A stretch of 64,000 nt of DNA, from contig NZ_QKMR01000003.1 in assembly GCF_003208175.1 (NCBI RefSeq), positions 62,001 through 126,000 of the forward strand. Reading direction: 5' to 3'. The stretch comes from Ruminiclostridium sufflavum DSM 19573 (GTDB lineage Bacteria; Bacillota; Clostridia; Acetivibrionales; DSM-1351). Below the pieces are notes generated by a model. The model saw nothing but the letters and a program-made list of their open reading frames with translations, searched no databases and had not been told where the DNA came from. Shown here piece after piece: positions 1 to 8,290 of this stretch. The stretch's first letter is position 1; each line of letters starts with the position of its first letter. The position numbers and the translations under genes were made by a program.

Positions 1-1
1 A

Positions 2-433
2 AACGGTCTGATTATCTCCAAGCCACGTCCAAAATCACGGGTAGATCACCGTGGAATTCGTCTTAAATGGACTCTCAGCTCACCCGAAAACATTTCCCTG
101 CCTTTTCTTATGAGTCAATATCAGCCCTCCATGGAAATAAAAGAAAAAGATATCTCCCATCCTAACGGAGCGCTTGAAATCCATGAGCTCCAAATTACAA
201 CCAGCCAATGGGAGAAAACATACCATGAATATTCTCTCCTTTTTGGTGTCAAACCGGAAATCACACTCGAAAAAACAGGGAGGAGCTGCTTTTTTCCAAT
301 TCAAGGCACTTCAATTTATCTGATAGAAAATGAAAAGGATGGGATTGAGCGTGTTGTTTTGTCCTGCAGCAGCCAACTTGTAAATACAGATACACATGCC
401 GCTCCTCCCTCCTTTATTTTACTAAAGCAATAA
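2..433 (+). CDS. VOC/glyoxalase-like domain protein, C-terminal part (5' end outside window)
   Basis: The reading frame is open from the window edge to TAA at 431-433, giving 143 visible residues, so the start lies upstream. An internal ATG at 110 is not needed as a start because the upstream codons are open and fit the fold. The visible part has a VOC-like pattern: an Arg-rich strand, a W-x-L strand (KWTLSSP), then a PFLMSQY segment and a second half with LEIHELQI and a YSLLFG helix end. This resembles the Glyoxalase_3-like group of the VOC superfamily. These are metal-dependent lyases, dioxygenases or binding proteins, and the substrate cannot be told from this fragment. It points away from the next gene and shows no operon link. 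Family assignment is by pattern only. Confidence 0.7.
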   Translation, partial: NGLIISKPRPKSRVDHRGIRLKWTLSSPENISLPFLMSQYQPSMEIKEKDISHPNGALEIHELQITTSQWEKTYHEYSLLFGVKPEITLEKTGRSCFFPIQGTSIYLIENEKDGIERVVLSCSSQLVNTDTHAAPPSFILLKQ

Positions 434-464
434 GCTACTTTTAACTACATTTAATTATCTTTTA

Positions 465-608
465 TTACATGTTTGTTTCACTTAGCTGTTCACGGACATC
501 TCCGCCGCCATACATAATACGGATAACATTTACTGTATTTTTGGATTCGTCCGGCAGATAAAACACTAAATAATTATCCGCAGGCAGATATCTCTCTCCT
601 TGTCTGCT
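465..608 (-). pseudogene. Remnant of a RelE/ParE-type toxin gene (C-terminal 47 codons)
   Basis: Reading the minus strand from 608, 47 sense codons follow an in-frame TAG (609-611) and end at TAA (465-467). The peptide contains the segments ADNYLVFYLPDE and VNVIRIMYGGGD, which match the last two beta strands of RelE/ParE toxins (pattern NYxxFYxxxxxxxxVxVxRIxYGxRD). No start codon, no N-terminal half and no antitoxin gene are present between here and the neighbouring genes. I therefore read it as a decayed toxin-antitoxin locus. The alternative, an active short peptide, is unlikely because there is no ribosome binding site. Confidence 0.55.
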
Positions 609-657
609 CTAAGGCTCATCCCTGCATAACTGATGGTAAGTAGTAAGAAAATAGTAT

Positions 658-691
658 AGGAGTGGCTCACATTTTCATGCTAACCACCCCT
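658..691 (-). terminator. Probable terminator of the scaffold/GGGtGRT operon
   Basis: Imperfect inverted repeat AGGAGTGGCT (658-667) / AACCACCCCT (682-691), 8 of 10 pairs plus wobble, with a 14-nt loop. It lies 44 nt beyond the stop of the GGGtGRT gene. The minus-strand transcript continues into a T-rich stretch (ATACTATTTTCTT). The gap 434-734 holds this hairpin and the toxin remnant and nothing else I can recognise. Confidence 0.45.
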
Positions 692-734
692 AACCACTTT
701 TTTAAACCTCTTAAATACGCTATTTAACTAGATT

Positions 735-1736
735 TTATGCTTTCGCAGCTTCCTCAACAGCAACCGCAATTGCAACGGTAGCACCAACCATCGGGTTGTT
801 TCCCATTCCGATAAGACCCATCATCTCAACATGTGCAGGTACTGATGATGAACCTGCGAACTGCGCATCTCCGTGCATTCTGCCCATTGAATCTGTCAAG
901 CCGTATGAAGCAGGTCCTGCGGCAACATTATCAGGATGCAGTGTTCTTCCTGTCCCTCCGCCTGAAGCAACTGAGAAGTATTTTTTTCCGTTCTCAGTTG
1001 CCCATTTCTTATATGTTCCTGCAACCAAGTGCTGGAATCTTGTAGGATTAGTTGAATTACCTGTGATAGAAACATCAACCCTTTCCTCCTTCATTATTGC
1101 AACACCTTCAAGAACATCATTAGCTCCGTAGCATTTAACCTTTGCCTTTTCTCCGTCTGAGTAAGCCTTTGATCTTACAATATTTAATGTATCAGTTGAA
1201 AAATCATAATCAGTCTCAACATATGTAAATCCATTAATTCTTGAAATAATAAAAGCTGCGTCCTTTCCAAGTCCGTTTAATATAACCTGAAGAGGTTCTT
1301 TTCTAACCTTGTTGGCTGTCTTTGCTATACCGATAGCGCCTTCGGCCGCAGCAAAGGATTCATGTCCTGCAAGGAAAGCGAAACATTTTGTTTCTTCTCT
1401 TAAAAGCATTGCAGCAAGGTTTCCGTGTCCTATACCAACCTTTCTTGAATCAGCAACTGATCCCGGAATACAGAAGGCCTGCAATCCAAGCCCTATGGCT
1501 TCTGCTGCTTCTGCCGCATTTTTCAAGCCCTTTTTAAATGCAATGCCGCATCCTAATGTATAAGCCCAAACTGCATTTTCAAAAGCGATTGGCTGCACTC
1601 CTCTAACGATACTGTCAACATCCACGCCATTTGATGTACATAGCTCCTTAACTTCCTCCAAGCTCTTAAAACCATATTCAGCCAAACATTTATTTATTGT
1701 ATCTATTCTTCTTTCATAACCTTCGAAATTAACCAC
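735..1736 (-). CDS. GGGtGRT protein (family of unknown function)
   Basis: A 333-residue soluble protein with the name-giving signature GGGTGRT at about residues 259-265 and other Gly-rich blocks (GIGHGNLAAM, GLIGMGNNPMVGA). There is no signal peptide or membrane segment. The family is conserved in anaerobes and has no established activity that I know of. The start is chosen at the GTG at 1734-1736: the minus-strand leader carries AGAGAGGTG about 6 nt before it, whereas the GTG three codons earlier lies inside that ribosome binding site. It follows an IscU/NifU-like scaffold gene by 20 nt, so the two form an operon, and the same pairing is known from other anaerobes. Several Cys residues are scattered but form no clear ferredoxin motif. 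A role in Fe-S cluster or sulfur handling is inferred from the neighbour only. Confidence 0.85.
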   Translation of the reverse strand: MVNFEGYERRIDTINKCLAEYGFKSLEEVKELCTSNGVDVDSIVRGVQPIAFENAVWAYTLGCGIAFKKGLKNAAEAAEAIGLGLQAFCIPGSVADSRKVGIGHGNLAAMLLREETKCFAFLAGHESFAAAEGAIGIAKTANKVRKEPLQVILNGLGKDAAFIISRINGFTYVETDYDFSTDTLNIVRSKAYSDGEKAKVKCYGANDVLEGVAIMKEERVDVSITGNSTNPTRFQHLVAGTYKKWATENGKKYFSVASGGGTGRTLHPDNVAAGPASYGLTDSMGRMHGDAQFAGSSSVPAHVEMMGLIGMGNNPMVGATVAIAVAVEEAAKA

Positions 1737-1756
1737 TAGTATCACCTCTCTCTTTT

Positions 1757-2449
1757 TTATTCTTTTCTTGGATCTATTGTTTTTGCCGCATCGGCATATC
1801 TTCCATATGTACCGATATTCTTTTCATAAGCCTCTTTTGGATCAGCACCTTTTTTGATTGCTTCCATCATCTTTCCAAGATGTACAAACTTATAGCCGAT
1901 TACTTCACCGTCCGCATCAAGTCCGATACTGAGAACATAGCCTTCTGCCATTTCCAGATATCTTACACCCTTTGCCTTTGTTGAGAACATTGTTCCAACC
2001 TGTGAACGCAGTCCCTTGCCAAGATCCTCAAGTCCTGCACCTATAACAAGGCCATCCTCTGAGAAAGCCGACTGAGTTCTTCCGTATACCAGCTGGAGGA
2101 ATATCTCTCTCATGGCAACATTAATAGCATCACAGACCAAGTCTGTATTTAAAGCCTCAAGCAAAGTCTTGCCGGGAAGTATTTCCGCAGCCATTGCAGC
2201 TGAATGTGTCATACCTGAACATCCTAATGTCTCAATCAAAGACTCTTCAATAATACCTTCCTTAATGTTCAGAGTCAGCTTACAGGCTCCCTGCTGAGGT
2301 GCACACCAGCCTACACCGTGTGATAAACCTGAAATATCCTTAACTTCTTTTACTTTAACCCATTTACCTTCTTCAGGTATTGGCGCAGGCCCATGATTTG
2401 GTCCTTTTTTTACAACACACATATTTTCAACTTCATGTGAGTAATTCAT
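1757..2449 (-). CDS. Iron-sulfur cluster assembly scaffold-like protein (IscU/NifU N-domain family)
   Basis: 230 residues, longer than plain IscU (about 130). The central part matches the IscU/NifU fold: LGCSGMTHSAAMA at about 75-87 followed by GKTLLEAL corresponds to the GCGxxxASSS ... GKTxxEA block of scaffolds. Candidate cluster ligands are Cys49/Cys56, Cys77 and Cys106. The N-terminal 45 residues and the C-terminal 90 are extensions not found in IscU. The ATG at 2447-2449 is preceded by GGAGGAAGTTATA, which decides the start; the longer reading frame begins inside untranslated DNA. It is the first gene of a two-gene unit with the GGGtGRT protein. Known scaffolds receive sulfur from a cysteine desulfurase, but none is encoded nearby, so this may be a specialised paralogue rather than the housekeeping scaffold. 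Confidence 0.8.
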   Translation of the reverse strand: MNYSHEVENMCVVKKGPNHGPAPIPEEGKWVKVKEVKDISGLSHGVGWCAPQQGACKLTLNIKEGIIEESLIETLGCSGMTHSAAMAAEILPGKTLLEALNTDLVCDAINVAMREIFLQLVYGRTQSAFSEDGLVIGAGLEDLGKGLRSQVGTMFSTKAKGVRYLEMAEGYVLSIGLDADGEVIGYKFVHLGKMMEAIKKGADPKEAYEKNIGTYGRYADAAKTIDPRKE

Positions 2450-2485
2450 TATAACTTCCTCCTTCAATAGCAATTTAAAATTTAT

Positions 2486-2546
2486 TCAGCTTAGCAGCCA
2501 AACCTGTCAAAAACACCAATAAACAGACAAAATGCCTCTAAGCTGA
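2486..2546 (-). promoter_or_regulatory. Structured 5' leader before the scaffold gene
   Basis: A perfect 9-bp inverted repeat, TCAGCTTAG (2486-2494) and CTAAGCTGA (2538-2546), encloses 43 nt that contain smaller complementary pieces (TGTC/GACA). It sits 37 nt before the start codon. Upstream in the transcript is a purine-rich run ending GAGGTGAATTCTC. The U-rich sequence after the stem is only moderately terminator-like. I could not match it to a known riboswitch class. Confidence 0.4.
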
Positions 2547-2703
2547 GAATTCACCTCTTTTTGCACCTTGCTCCGCCTAAAAAAGCAAAACAAAAGCCGA
2601 TATTTAAAGATAAACTATCCTAAATATCAGCATTTATTATATCATAATTATTTTATAGTAAGAAGTATTTTGTTAAAAAATATACTATCTCCTTTATAAA
2701 AGT

Positions 2704-2778
2704 AATTACTATCGGCTAAAACCGATTCCATCTGCCGATAGTTTCTATTTGAGGCTGAAGGCTTAAACCGTAATTGAC
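2704..2778. repeat. Dispersed intergenic repeat, copy R1
   Basis: This copy has two blocks. The first is a hairpin with arms ACTATCGGC / GCCGATAGT; its sequence at 2705-2726 recurs at 50646-50669 with a 2-nt gap. The second, 2728-2778, recurs in inverted orientation at 5573-5604 and 5466-5487, where the two parts are split by about 86 nt. GAAGGCTT-ACCGTAATTGAC at 2757-2778 matches the other copy at 21 of 22 positions. It lies downstream of the esterase gene, where the hairpin could also act as a weak terminator. The rest of the gap 2450-2814 is AT-rich with no gene. Confidence 0.5.
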
Positions 2779-2814
2779 TTTAGTCACCCCAGCTTTAACA
2801 CACAGGGTTATAAT

Positions 2815-3753
2815 TTATTTGGGCAAATCATTTTTTATAGCGGCATACCATACATCAGCCATTTTATCATAACCGGTTCTGTTGCAATGAACACCGTCTG
2901 CAAGATCAGCTGTAGTAATTTTGCTGTACATTTCAACAAAATAAACAGGCTTTCCGGCAGTTGCCTTTGATTGTACAATACCGGGAATCTTACTGTTATA
3001 ATCAATTATTTGAGAATTCCAATTTCCCATAGACAAAGGAATGATTGAAGAAACATATAACTTGCCGTTAGCAGGCAATTTTGCACATATTTTGTCAATC
3101 AATGCACTTAATCTGTCAGGAGCACTTGCTACACTATAGCCTTGTGCTATATCATTTGTACCGATATGCAGCATAACAATCTGCGGCTTATATGCAGTCA
3201 TCCATTCATTTATTTTTGCATCAATCTGATCAATACGCCATCCGGAATGCCCTTCATGATTCTTATCTCCAAGCTCGGTAGGTCCGTTTGACATAGAGCC
3301 TACAAAATCAACCTTCTGGCCATTGCTTACAATCGTATTCCATAATTTGATACGATAACCGCCGGCTACAGTCAAACCGTCAGTTATTGAGTCTCCCAAA
3401 GGCATTACAACAATAGGGCCGCTTGGCTCGGCAGTCTTTGGAAATTTAATAATAATTCCTAATAAATACTGCTTTTGCAAAGCCAAATCCAAGGCATTTA
3501 CGCTCCCGTCCCCATCAACATCGGCAGCATACAAATCATTCTGAACCGGCAAGTCAGTAACCAAGCCGAGGAGCATTTGCTTTGTCAAAGAATAATCCAA
3601 TGCGTCAATTGCCCCATCCCCATTTAAATCTCCTATCAGGCCGCTTTCTGACGTGCCTGCTGCAAGAGCCTGATTATCTGAACCGCATATAAAGCAAATA
3701 CTCAAGCAAATACTTAATACCATAACAAATGCCAAAACTTTCTTTCCAAACAT
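2815..3753 (-). CDS. Secreted dockerin-bearing SGNH/CE3-type carbohydrate esterase
   Basis: 312 residues. Residues 1-32 form a signal peptide ending near ALAA. Residues 40-105 are a type I dockerin with two calcium-binding repeats (GDLNGDGAIDALD and ADVDGDGSVNALD, each followed by a helix ending LLG). From about 113 comes an SGNH hydrolase: GDS at 120-122 (nucleophile Ser122), DKNHEGHSGW at about 163-172, GTND at 198-201 and DGVH at 286-289 (catalytic Asp/His). The HEGHSGW block is typical of CE3 acetyl xylan esterases, so deacetylation of xylan is likely. The dockerin would dock the enzyme on a scaffoldin cohesin outside the cell. Dockerins are more often C-terminal; here it is N-terminal. 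The ATG at 3751-3753 follows AAAGGGGG. The longer frame upstream lacks a signal peptide at its start and is rejected. Confidence 0.86.
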   Translation of the reverse strand: MFGKKVLAFVMVLSICLSICFICGSDNQALAAGTSESGLIGDLNGDGAIDALDYSLTKQMLLGLVTDLPVQNDLYAADVDGDGSVNALDLALQKQYLLGIIIKFPKTAEPSGPIVVMPLGDSITDGLTVAGGYRIKLWNTIVSNGQKVDFVGSMSNGPTELGDKNHEGHSGWRIDQIDAKINEWMTAYKPQIVMLHIGTNDIAQGYSVASAPDRLSALIDKICAKLPANGKLYVSSIIPLSMGNWNSQIIDYNSKIPGIVQSKATAGKPVYFVEMYSKITTADLADGVHCNRTGYDKMADVWYAAIKNDLPK

Positions 3754-4094
3754 TTTTAATATACCCCCTTTTATTTTTGTAAAGAAGCAATTCATTAATA
3801 TCTTTATATTAAGCCATCCCTCCTTTCCGCTTTCTTGCACAACCTTCTTACAATTAAGCAATCTCCCCCGATAAAAATATATGCTTCTTAACTTGAAACA
3901 AATAAATTGCAAAACCGCCGCCTATACTAATTATTTTTTGTTAATTTCTTCCCATTTTTAATTATATTATATATAATAGTTTGCACTAATACCATATTTT
4001 TTCTTATTTATTGACATTATAACAATATTTGTATAACATTTATAAATTTACAAAAAACATATTGTGCAAATATAAGGGTATGAATATAAATTAA

Positions 4095-4157
4095 GAGACT
4101 GCTCCGTTAATTAAATTGCTTTTTCCGTAAACAATTCAATCAATGGATAACAGTCTC
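4095..4157 (-). terminator. Probable terminator of the flavodiiron gene
   Basis: Long imperfect palindrome with outer arms GAGACTG (4095-4101) and CAGTCTC (4151-4157) and further pairing inward, leaving a loop near CTTTTTCCGTAAA. It starts 26 nt beyond the flavodiiron stop codon. The minus-strand transcript goes on CTTAATTTA. The rest of the gap 3754-4182 is very AT-rich; no gene or clear promoter was recognised in it. Confidence 0.5.
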
Positions 4158-4182
4158 CGTTTATTTTTATAATGTACCTATA

Positions 4183-5370
4183 CTAGCCTTTAAGCTGTTT
4201 TGCGATATTTTTTCCTATTTCAATGCACTTTTCAATTTCTTCGGAAGTAGGCTTATATTTAACACCAAATGGCTCTGCACATATTGTCAGTCCTGATTCC
4301 TCAAGCTTTTGACTTATTATCTTATGAGCCTCACCGCTCCATCCGTAAGAACCAAACCCAAAGGCAAGCTTGTTTTTAACCTTTAAGCCTTTTATTTCAT
4401 CCAGCAGGGAAGCAGTCGGTCTCAAAACTGAATTATTTACCGTACAGCTGCCTAGTATAACTGCATTGGCTTTAAATATTTCCACATTTAAATCACTTCT
4501 GTCCTTAGTTGCGGCATTAAATATCTTAAACTTCATGCCTTCCTCTTCCAATCCGCCGGCTATTGCTTCAGCCATATCCTTTGTGGAATTGTACATAGTA
4601 TCATAAATAATAACCGCATACCCCTCATTATAGCTTAAATCTGACCATTCAAGATATCTTTCAAGTATCTGAGCCGGATTCTTCCTCCATATGACGCCAT
4701 GGCTCGGTGCAATCATATCAATGTCCAGATTCATTGCTGAAATTTGCTCAATTTTTCTTGTAATTAATGGTTTGAAGGGCCCTAAAATATTAGCAAAATA
4801 TTTAATTGCCTCCTGATACAGCTCACACTCATCAGTCTCATCATTAAACAAGCTTGTACCGCAATAATGCTGACCGAATGCATCATTTGATATTACAAGC
4901 CTTGCCCCATCAACATATTCCAGTAAGCTGTCCGGCCAATGCAGCATTTGCATCTCGACAAAATTCAGCTTATATTCTCCAAGCTCCAAGTAGTCTCCGG
5001 TTTTAACAATATTAAAATTCCAGTCTTTCCCGAAATATTTTTTTATAATCTCAGCACCGTTTTTTGTACAATATATAGGAGTCTCCGGAATACGGTCCAT
5101 TAACAGCCCCAAGCTGCCTCCATGGTCAGGCTCAACATGATTGATTACAATAGCATCTATATTTTTTAAGCCAACATTCTTTTCTAAATCCTCGACAAAC
5201 TTTTCCTTATACGGATCCCATACTGTATCAATCAATACAGTTTTTTTGTCTTTAATCAAGTATGAATTGTAGGAAGACCCTCTATGTGTAGAAAGCTCGT
5301 GCCCGTGAAAAACTCCGAGCCCCCAGTCTCTGATACCGCACCAATAAATATTCTTTTTAATTTCCTGCAT
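4183..5370 (-). CDS. fprA: Flavodiiron protein (FprA-type oxidase, class A)
   Basis: 395 residues, the usual length of the two-domain class A family. The N-terminal metallo-beta-lactamase-like domain (about 1-250) carries the diiron ligands: H78-x-E80-x-D82-H83, H144, D163 and H224. The C-terminal flavodoxin domain (about 253-395) binds FMN and has the YDTMYNSTKDMAEAI phosphate loop and the GSYGWSGEA stretch. Such enzymes reduce O2 to water (or NO to N2O) in the cytoplasm with electrons from rubredoxin and protect anaerobes during air exposure. No rubredoxin domain is fused and no rubredoxin gene is adjacent. A Shine-Dalgarno GAAAGGATG precedes the ATG. It is probably transcribed alone. The choice between O2 and NO as substrate cannot be read from the sequence. 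Confidence 0.93.
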   Translation of the reverse strand: MQEIKKNIYWCGIRDWGLGVFHGHELSTHRGSSYNSYLIKDKKTVLIDTVWDPYKEKFVEDLEKNVGLKNIDAIVINHVEPDHGGSLGLLMDRIPETPIYCTKNGAEIIKKYFGKDWNFNIVKTGDYLELGEYKLNFVEMQMLHWPDSLLEYVDGARLVISNDAFGQHYCGTSLFNDETDECELYQEAIKYFANILGPFKPLITRKIEQISAMNLDIDMIAPSHGVIWRKNPAQILERYLEWSDLSYNEGYAVIIYDTMYNSTKDMAEAIAGGLEEEGMKFKIFNAATKDRSDLNVEIFKANAVILGSCTVNNSVLRPTASLLDEIKGLKVKNKLAFGFGSYGWSGEAHKIISQKLEESGLTICAEPFGVKYKPTSEEIEKCIEIGKNIAKQLKG

Positions 5371-5465
5371 TTTATTATCATCCTTTCAATTATCTCATTA
5401 AATTTAATCAGCATTATCTTTTATACCCTGTTTTTTCGATAATAAACATTTTTCACATACTAAAT

Positions 5466-5604
5466 GTCAATTACGGTTCAAGCCTTCGCGACTATATTTA
5501 GTTCGTCTTTTTCAGCTTTTAAGCTAATTTTGAATAAAGTTTGGGCTTGAATTTGTTTCGGCTTTAGGGGTGCTTCAGACTCAAACCCAACTGTCGGCAG
5601 ATGG
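5466..5604. repeat. Dispersed intergenic repeat, copy R2 (split)
   Basis: Inverted relative of copy R1. Positions 5573-5604 match 2728-2760 (CCATCTGCCGA-AGTT followed by TTTGAG-CTGAAG), and 5466-5487 match 2757-2778. About 86 nt of unrelated sequence separate the two parts here. It lies in the 625-nt divergent gap between the flavodiiron gene and the chemoreceptor (5371-5995). That gap otherwise holds AT-rich DNA and a non-convincing 72-codon frame at 5570-5788. Confidence 0.5.
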
Positions 5605-5995
5605 AGCCCATATTTATCTGATATTAATTGCCTTTTTCATTTTACCATATTGTATTATATCAGACCAACTTGTTTATAAACATGCATATGTGTATTTTTT
5701 TGTCTTTTGTGAAACTATTATGCTTATTATCAATTTATTAAAGGATTTAATTTTATTATGTGGAATATGTATATTATTATTTATATAGTATAATTTAAGT
5801 ATTCCTTCAAAAATACATTGTGTATTTTATTGTCTCTGCAACAATATTTATGCTTAGTAATAAATCAATAGGAATTTTTTATCAAATTTTTTATGAATTA
5901 TATTTAAATTGTGCTTTATTGTTCACGTAGACACGTATGTTATATGTATTCGTGTAGTGCCCTGTTTATGGGAATTATTAAGAGGAGGAATCGTC

Positions 5996-8125
5996 ATGGA
6001 TTTTATACGCCGCATTATTGCTATTATTTGTAAACCCTTTAAAAAGAAATCAACCAAGTTAAATACTAACAGCAGCGCTGCAACTTCTTCCCTGTTTAGT
6101 TTTCTGAGGAAAATCAGGATTCAGACAAGGCTGATTTTATCATTTGTTCTTATTATTTTGCTTTTGCTTGTATTTACATGTATATACACTTACGACAAAT
6201 CATCCGAAGCAATTGATGAAAATGTAAAAAGTTATTCCCAGCAGGTTTTAAATCAAACAAGTATTATTTTAGAGAATAACATTAAGAGCTTTGAAGATTA
6301 TGCATCTAATCTTGCCATCAACAGTACTGTACAAAACTCCTTGGAACAGTATGCTACGGGTGATTATAACATTCGTTCCGATGAGAAGCGCAAGCTGACA
6401 GATGCCTTCCAGACCTCCATATCAGCCAATAACGCTATTAAAACCTTTGGCTTATACGCAACCAAGGATTATGAAGCGGTATTAGGCAATTCGTCGCTGT
6501 TGGAAAACAATAAAGAGGTCATGGATGAATCCCAGGGTACAAAATCTACAAGATGGGTTCAATACTCAGTAAACGGTCAGAAGGTGGTTGGATTAAGTAA
6601 ATCTATATTTTCCGCTGTTACAGGTGATTATTTAGGTGTTATTGCTCAGCTTCCCGATGCTCAGCTTTTTACCGGAAGCTATAAGGATTTGGATATAGGT
6701 ATCGATAAAAACACAAGCCAGCCCTTTGATATATTTATAGTATCAAAAGACGGCACGGTAATATCCTCACGAGGAGAAAACTTTCCCGTATTTCAGGCAA
6801 ATGATATTTCAAAAAATATAGCTCAGAAAATTTCAGAAAAAAATAAACCCACAGGAAATTTTGATACCGACAATAATGGTGAAAACTGCTTAATTACATA
6901 CTCTTCACTTAATTTAAACAGCTGGTATATAGTTTCGGTAATTCCGTACTATCATTTAAACAGTACTGCAAATGACTTAAGAAAAAATATAATTATTTTT
7001 GGCATTGTATGTATATTAATAGCAGTATTAATATCGCTTCTGATTTCAAGAAGTATAGCAATGCCTTCAATTAATCTTGTTCGTTACATGAAAAAAGCAA
7101 AAGATGGTGATTTGACTATTTCAATTAATGATACCGGAAATGATGAACTATCTGATATCAGCAGAAACTTCAACTCTATGCTTGTTAACATAAATGCTCT
7201 GGTTGAAAAGGTAAAGCATTCGGCGCAGAAAATACTTGATTTTTCCAATAGAATCGCAGCCTCTGCAAGTGAAAGCGAAAAATTGTCTCAGCAGGTTTCC
7301 ATCACTATTAAGCAGATTGCCGAGGGTGCAAATGAGCAAGCTGATGACATTAATAACGGCGTTGAAACAATGAGTAATCTTTCAATTGAGATTAATATAG
7401 TCGGTAACAATATGAATGATGTGGCTCAGGTTGTAGGACACACAAAAGCTTTAAGTGAGGGAGCTTCTGAAGTAGTCAATGCTCTTAATTTCAAATCCCA
7501 TCAAACCAGCTCCGCTTCCGATAGAATTGTTGCAAATATCTCAGAATTAAGTGCAAGCATGAAGGAAATTCAAAAAATAGTAAAGGTTATCGTAGGAATT
7601 TCCGAACAAACCAACCTACTTTCACTGAATGCTTCAATAGAAGCCGCCCGTGCAGGTGAAGCCGGTAAAGGCTTTGCAATAGTTGCCTCAGAGGTTAAAA
7701 AGCTTGCCGATCATTCAAAAGAAGCCTCAGTAAGCATAAGTGATATTATTTCAAAAGCACAGATTAAGACAGAGCAAGCCGTTTCCGAAGCCACAAGCTC
7801 AAGCCTGCTGATACAGGAGCAGTTGGAAACTGTTAACGATGCGGATCATACGTTTAAAACCATATTTGCATCTATGGATAAGATTATTGAAAGCATGGAT
7901 AGAATGTCACAATCAGTATCAAGTATAATGAAATCAAAAGAAAATGTATTGGATTCCATGCAAAGTATATCTGCTGTTTCAGAGCAATCTGCCGTTACAA
8001 GCGGTGAAATATTTGAAAGTACATTGACTCAGATGAGTGCTTCAAAGGAATTGGCTGAATATGCCAATACTCTTCAATCAATGTCCGACGATTTGGAAAA
8101 GGCTATATCAATATTCAAAATATAG
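5996..8125 (+). CDS. Methyl-accepting chemotaxis protein with extracellular sensor domain
   Basis: 709 residues. Transmembrane segment 1 lies at about 46-64 and segment 2 at about 330-350; the 265 residues between them form an extracellular ligand-binding domain of the double-Cache type by size and pattern. A HAMP domain follows (about 350-402), then a long coiled-coil signalling domain with the hairpin tip [19 protein letters not shown] near residue 545, which contacts CheW/CheA. The start is the ATG at 5996, 10 nt after AGAGGAGG; the frame runs 29 codons further upstream without a ribosome binding site. The first 45 residues are unusually long and basic (KPFKKKSTK) for a receptor. It stands alone, with no che genes nearby. 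The ligand is unknown. Confidence 0.92.
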   Translation: MDFIRRIIAIICKPFKKKSTKLNTNSSAATSSLFSFLRKIRIQTRLILSFVLIILLLLVFTCIYTYDKSSEAIDENVKSYSQQVLNQTSIILENNIKSFEDYASNLAINSTVQNSLEQYATGDYNIRSDEKRKLTDAFQTSISANNAIKTFGLYATKDYEAVLGNSSLLENNKEVMDESQGTKSTRWVQYSVNGQKVVGLSKSIFSAVTGDYLGVIAQLPDAQLFTGSYKDLDIGIDKNTSQPFDIFIVSKDGTVISSRGENFPVFQANDISKNIAQKISEKNKPTGNFDTDNNGENCLITYSSLNLNSWYIVSVIPYYHLNSTANDLRKNIIIFGIVCILIAVLISLLISRSIAMPSINLVRYMKKAKDGDLTISINDTGNDELSDISRNFNSMLVNINALVEKVKHSAQKILDFSNRIAASASESEKLSQQVSITIKQIAEGANEQADDINNGVETMSNLSIEINIVGNNMNDVAQVVGHTKALSEGASEVVNALNFKSHQTSSASDRIVANISELSASMKEIQKIVKVIVGISEQTNLLSLNASIEAARAGEAGKGFAIVASEVKKLADHSKEASVSISDIISKAQIKTEQAVSEATSSSLLIQEQLETVNDADHTFKTIFASMDKIIESMDRMSQSVSSIMKSKENVLDSMQSISAVSEQSAVTSGEIFESTLTQMSASKELAEYANTLQSMSDDLEKAISIFKI

Positions 8126-8156
8126 ATATAAACAGCACAAAAAATATAACTAAACT

Positions 8157-8220
8157 AAACCGATAATGCCGGGCAAACTAAGGTTATCTCCTTTGTATGC
8201 CCGGCATTATCGGTTTTTAT
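8157..8220 (+). terminator. Strong terminator of the chemoreceptor gene (bidirectional)
   Basis: A perfect 19-bp stem joins 8157-8175 (AAACCGATAATGCCGGGCA) to 8198-8216 around a 22-nt loop and is followed by TTTTTAT on the plus strand. It lies 31 nt after the stop codon. The A-rich flank on the other side makes it usable from the minus strand as well, backing up the tuf terminator. Confidence 0.88.
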
Positions 8221-8240
8221 TAGTAATAAAGCCAGCTATA

Positions 8241-8275
8241 AAAAAGGAACCGATTTTCATCGATTCCTTTTTTTT
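8241..8275 (-). terminator. Terminator of tuf and of the str operon
   Basis: Stem AAAAAGGAACCGAT (8241-8254) / ATCGATTCCTTTTT (8259-8272) with a 4-nt loop and one mismatch. It begins about 16 nt after the tuf stop on the minus strand and is followed by a run of T in that direction. Confidence 0.85.
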
Positions 8276-8290
8276 ATATTTAGGTAATAA

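Noticed and set aside
2486-2600. Cobalamin or FMN riboswitch before the scaffold gene
   Set aside because: GAGGTGAATTC resembles part of their cores, but the defining blocks (GCCACTG; ACCGGCGGT) are missing, so I list only a structured leader of unknown class.
4009-4034. Plus-strand promoter-like TTGACA with TATAAC
   Set aside because: The spacing is only about 15 nt, and the strand has no gene to drive there; it points into the convergent flavodiiron gene.
5570-5788. 72-codon plus-strand frame with a hydrophobic stretch upstream of the chemoreceptor
   Set aside because: There is no ribosome binding site at its ATG, the first part lies in the dispersed repeat and the composition is that of AT-rich DNA. 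It is not a credible gene.
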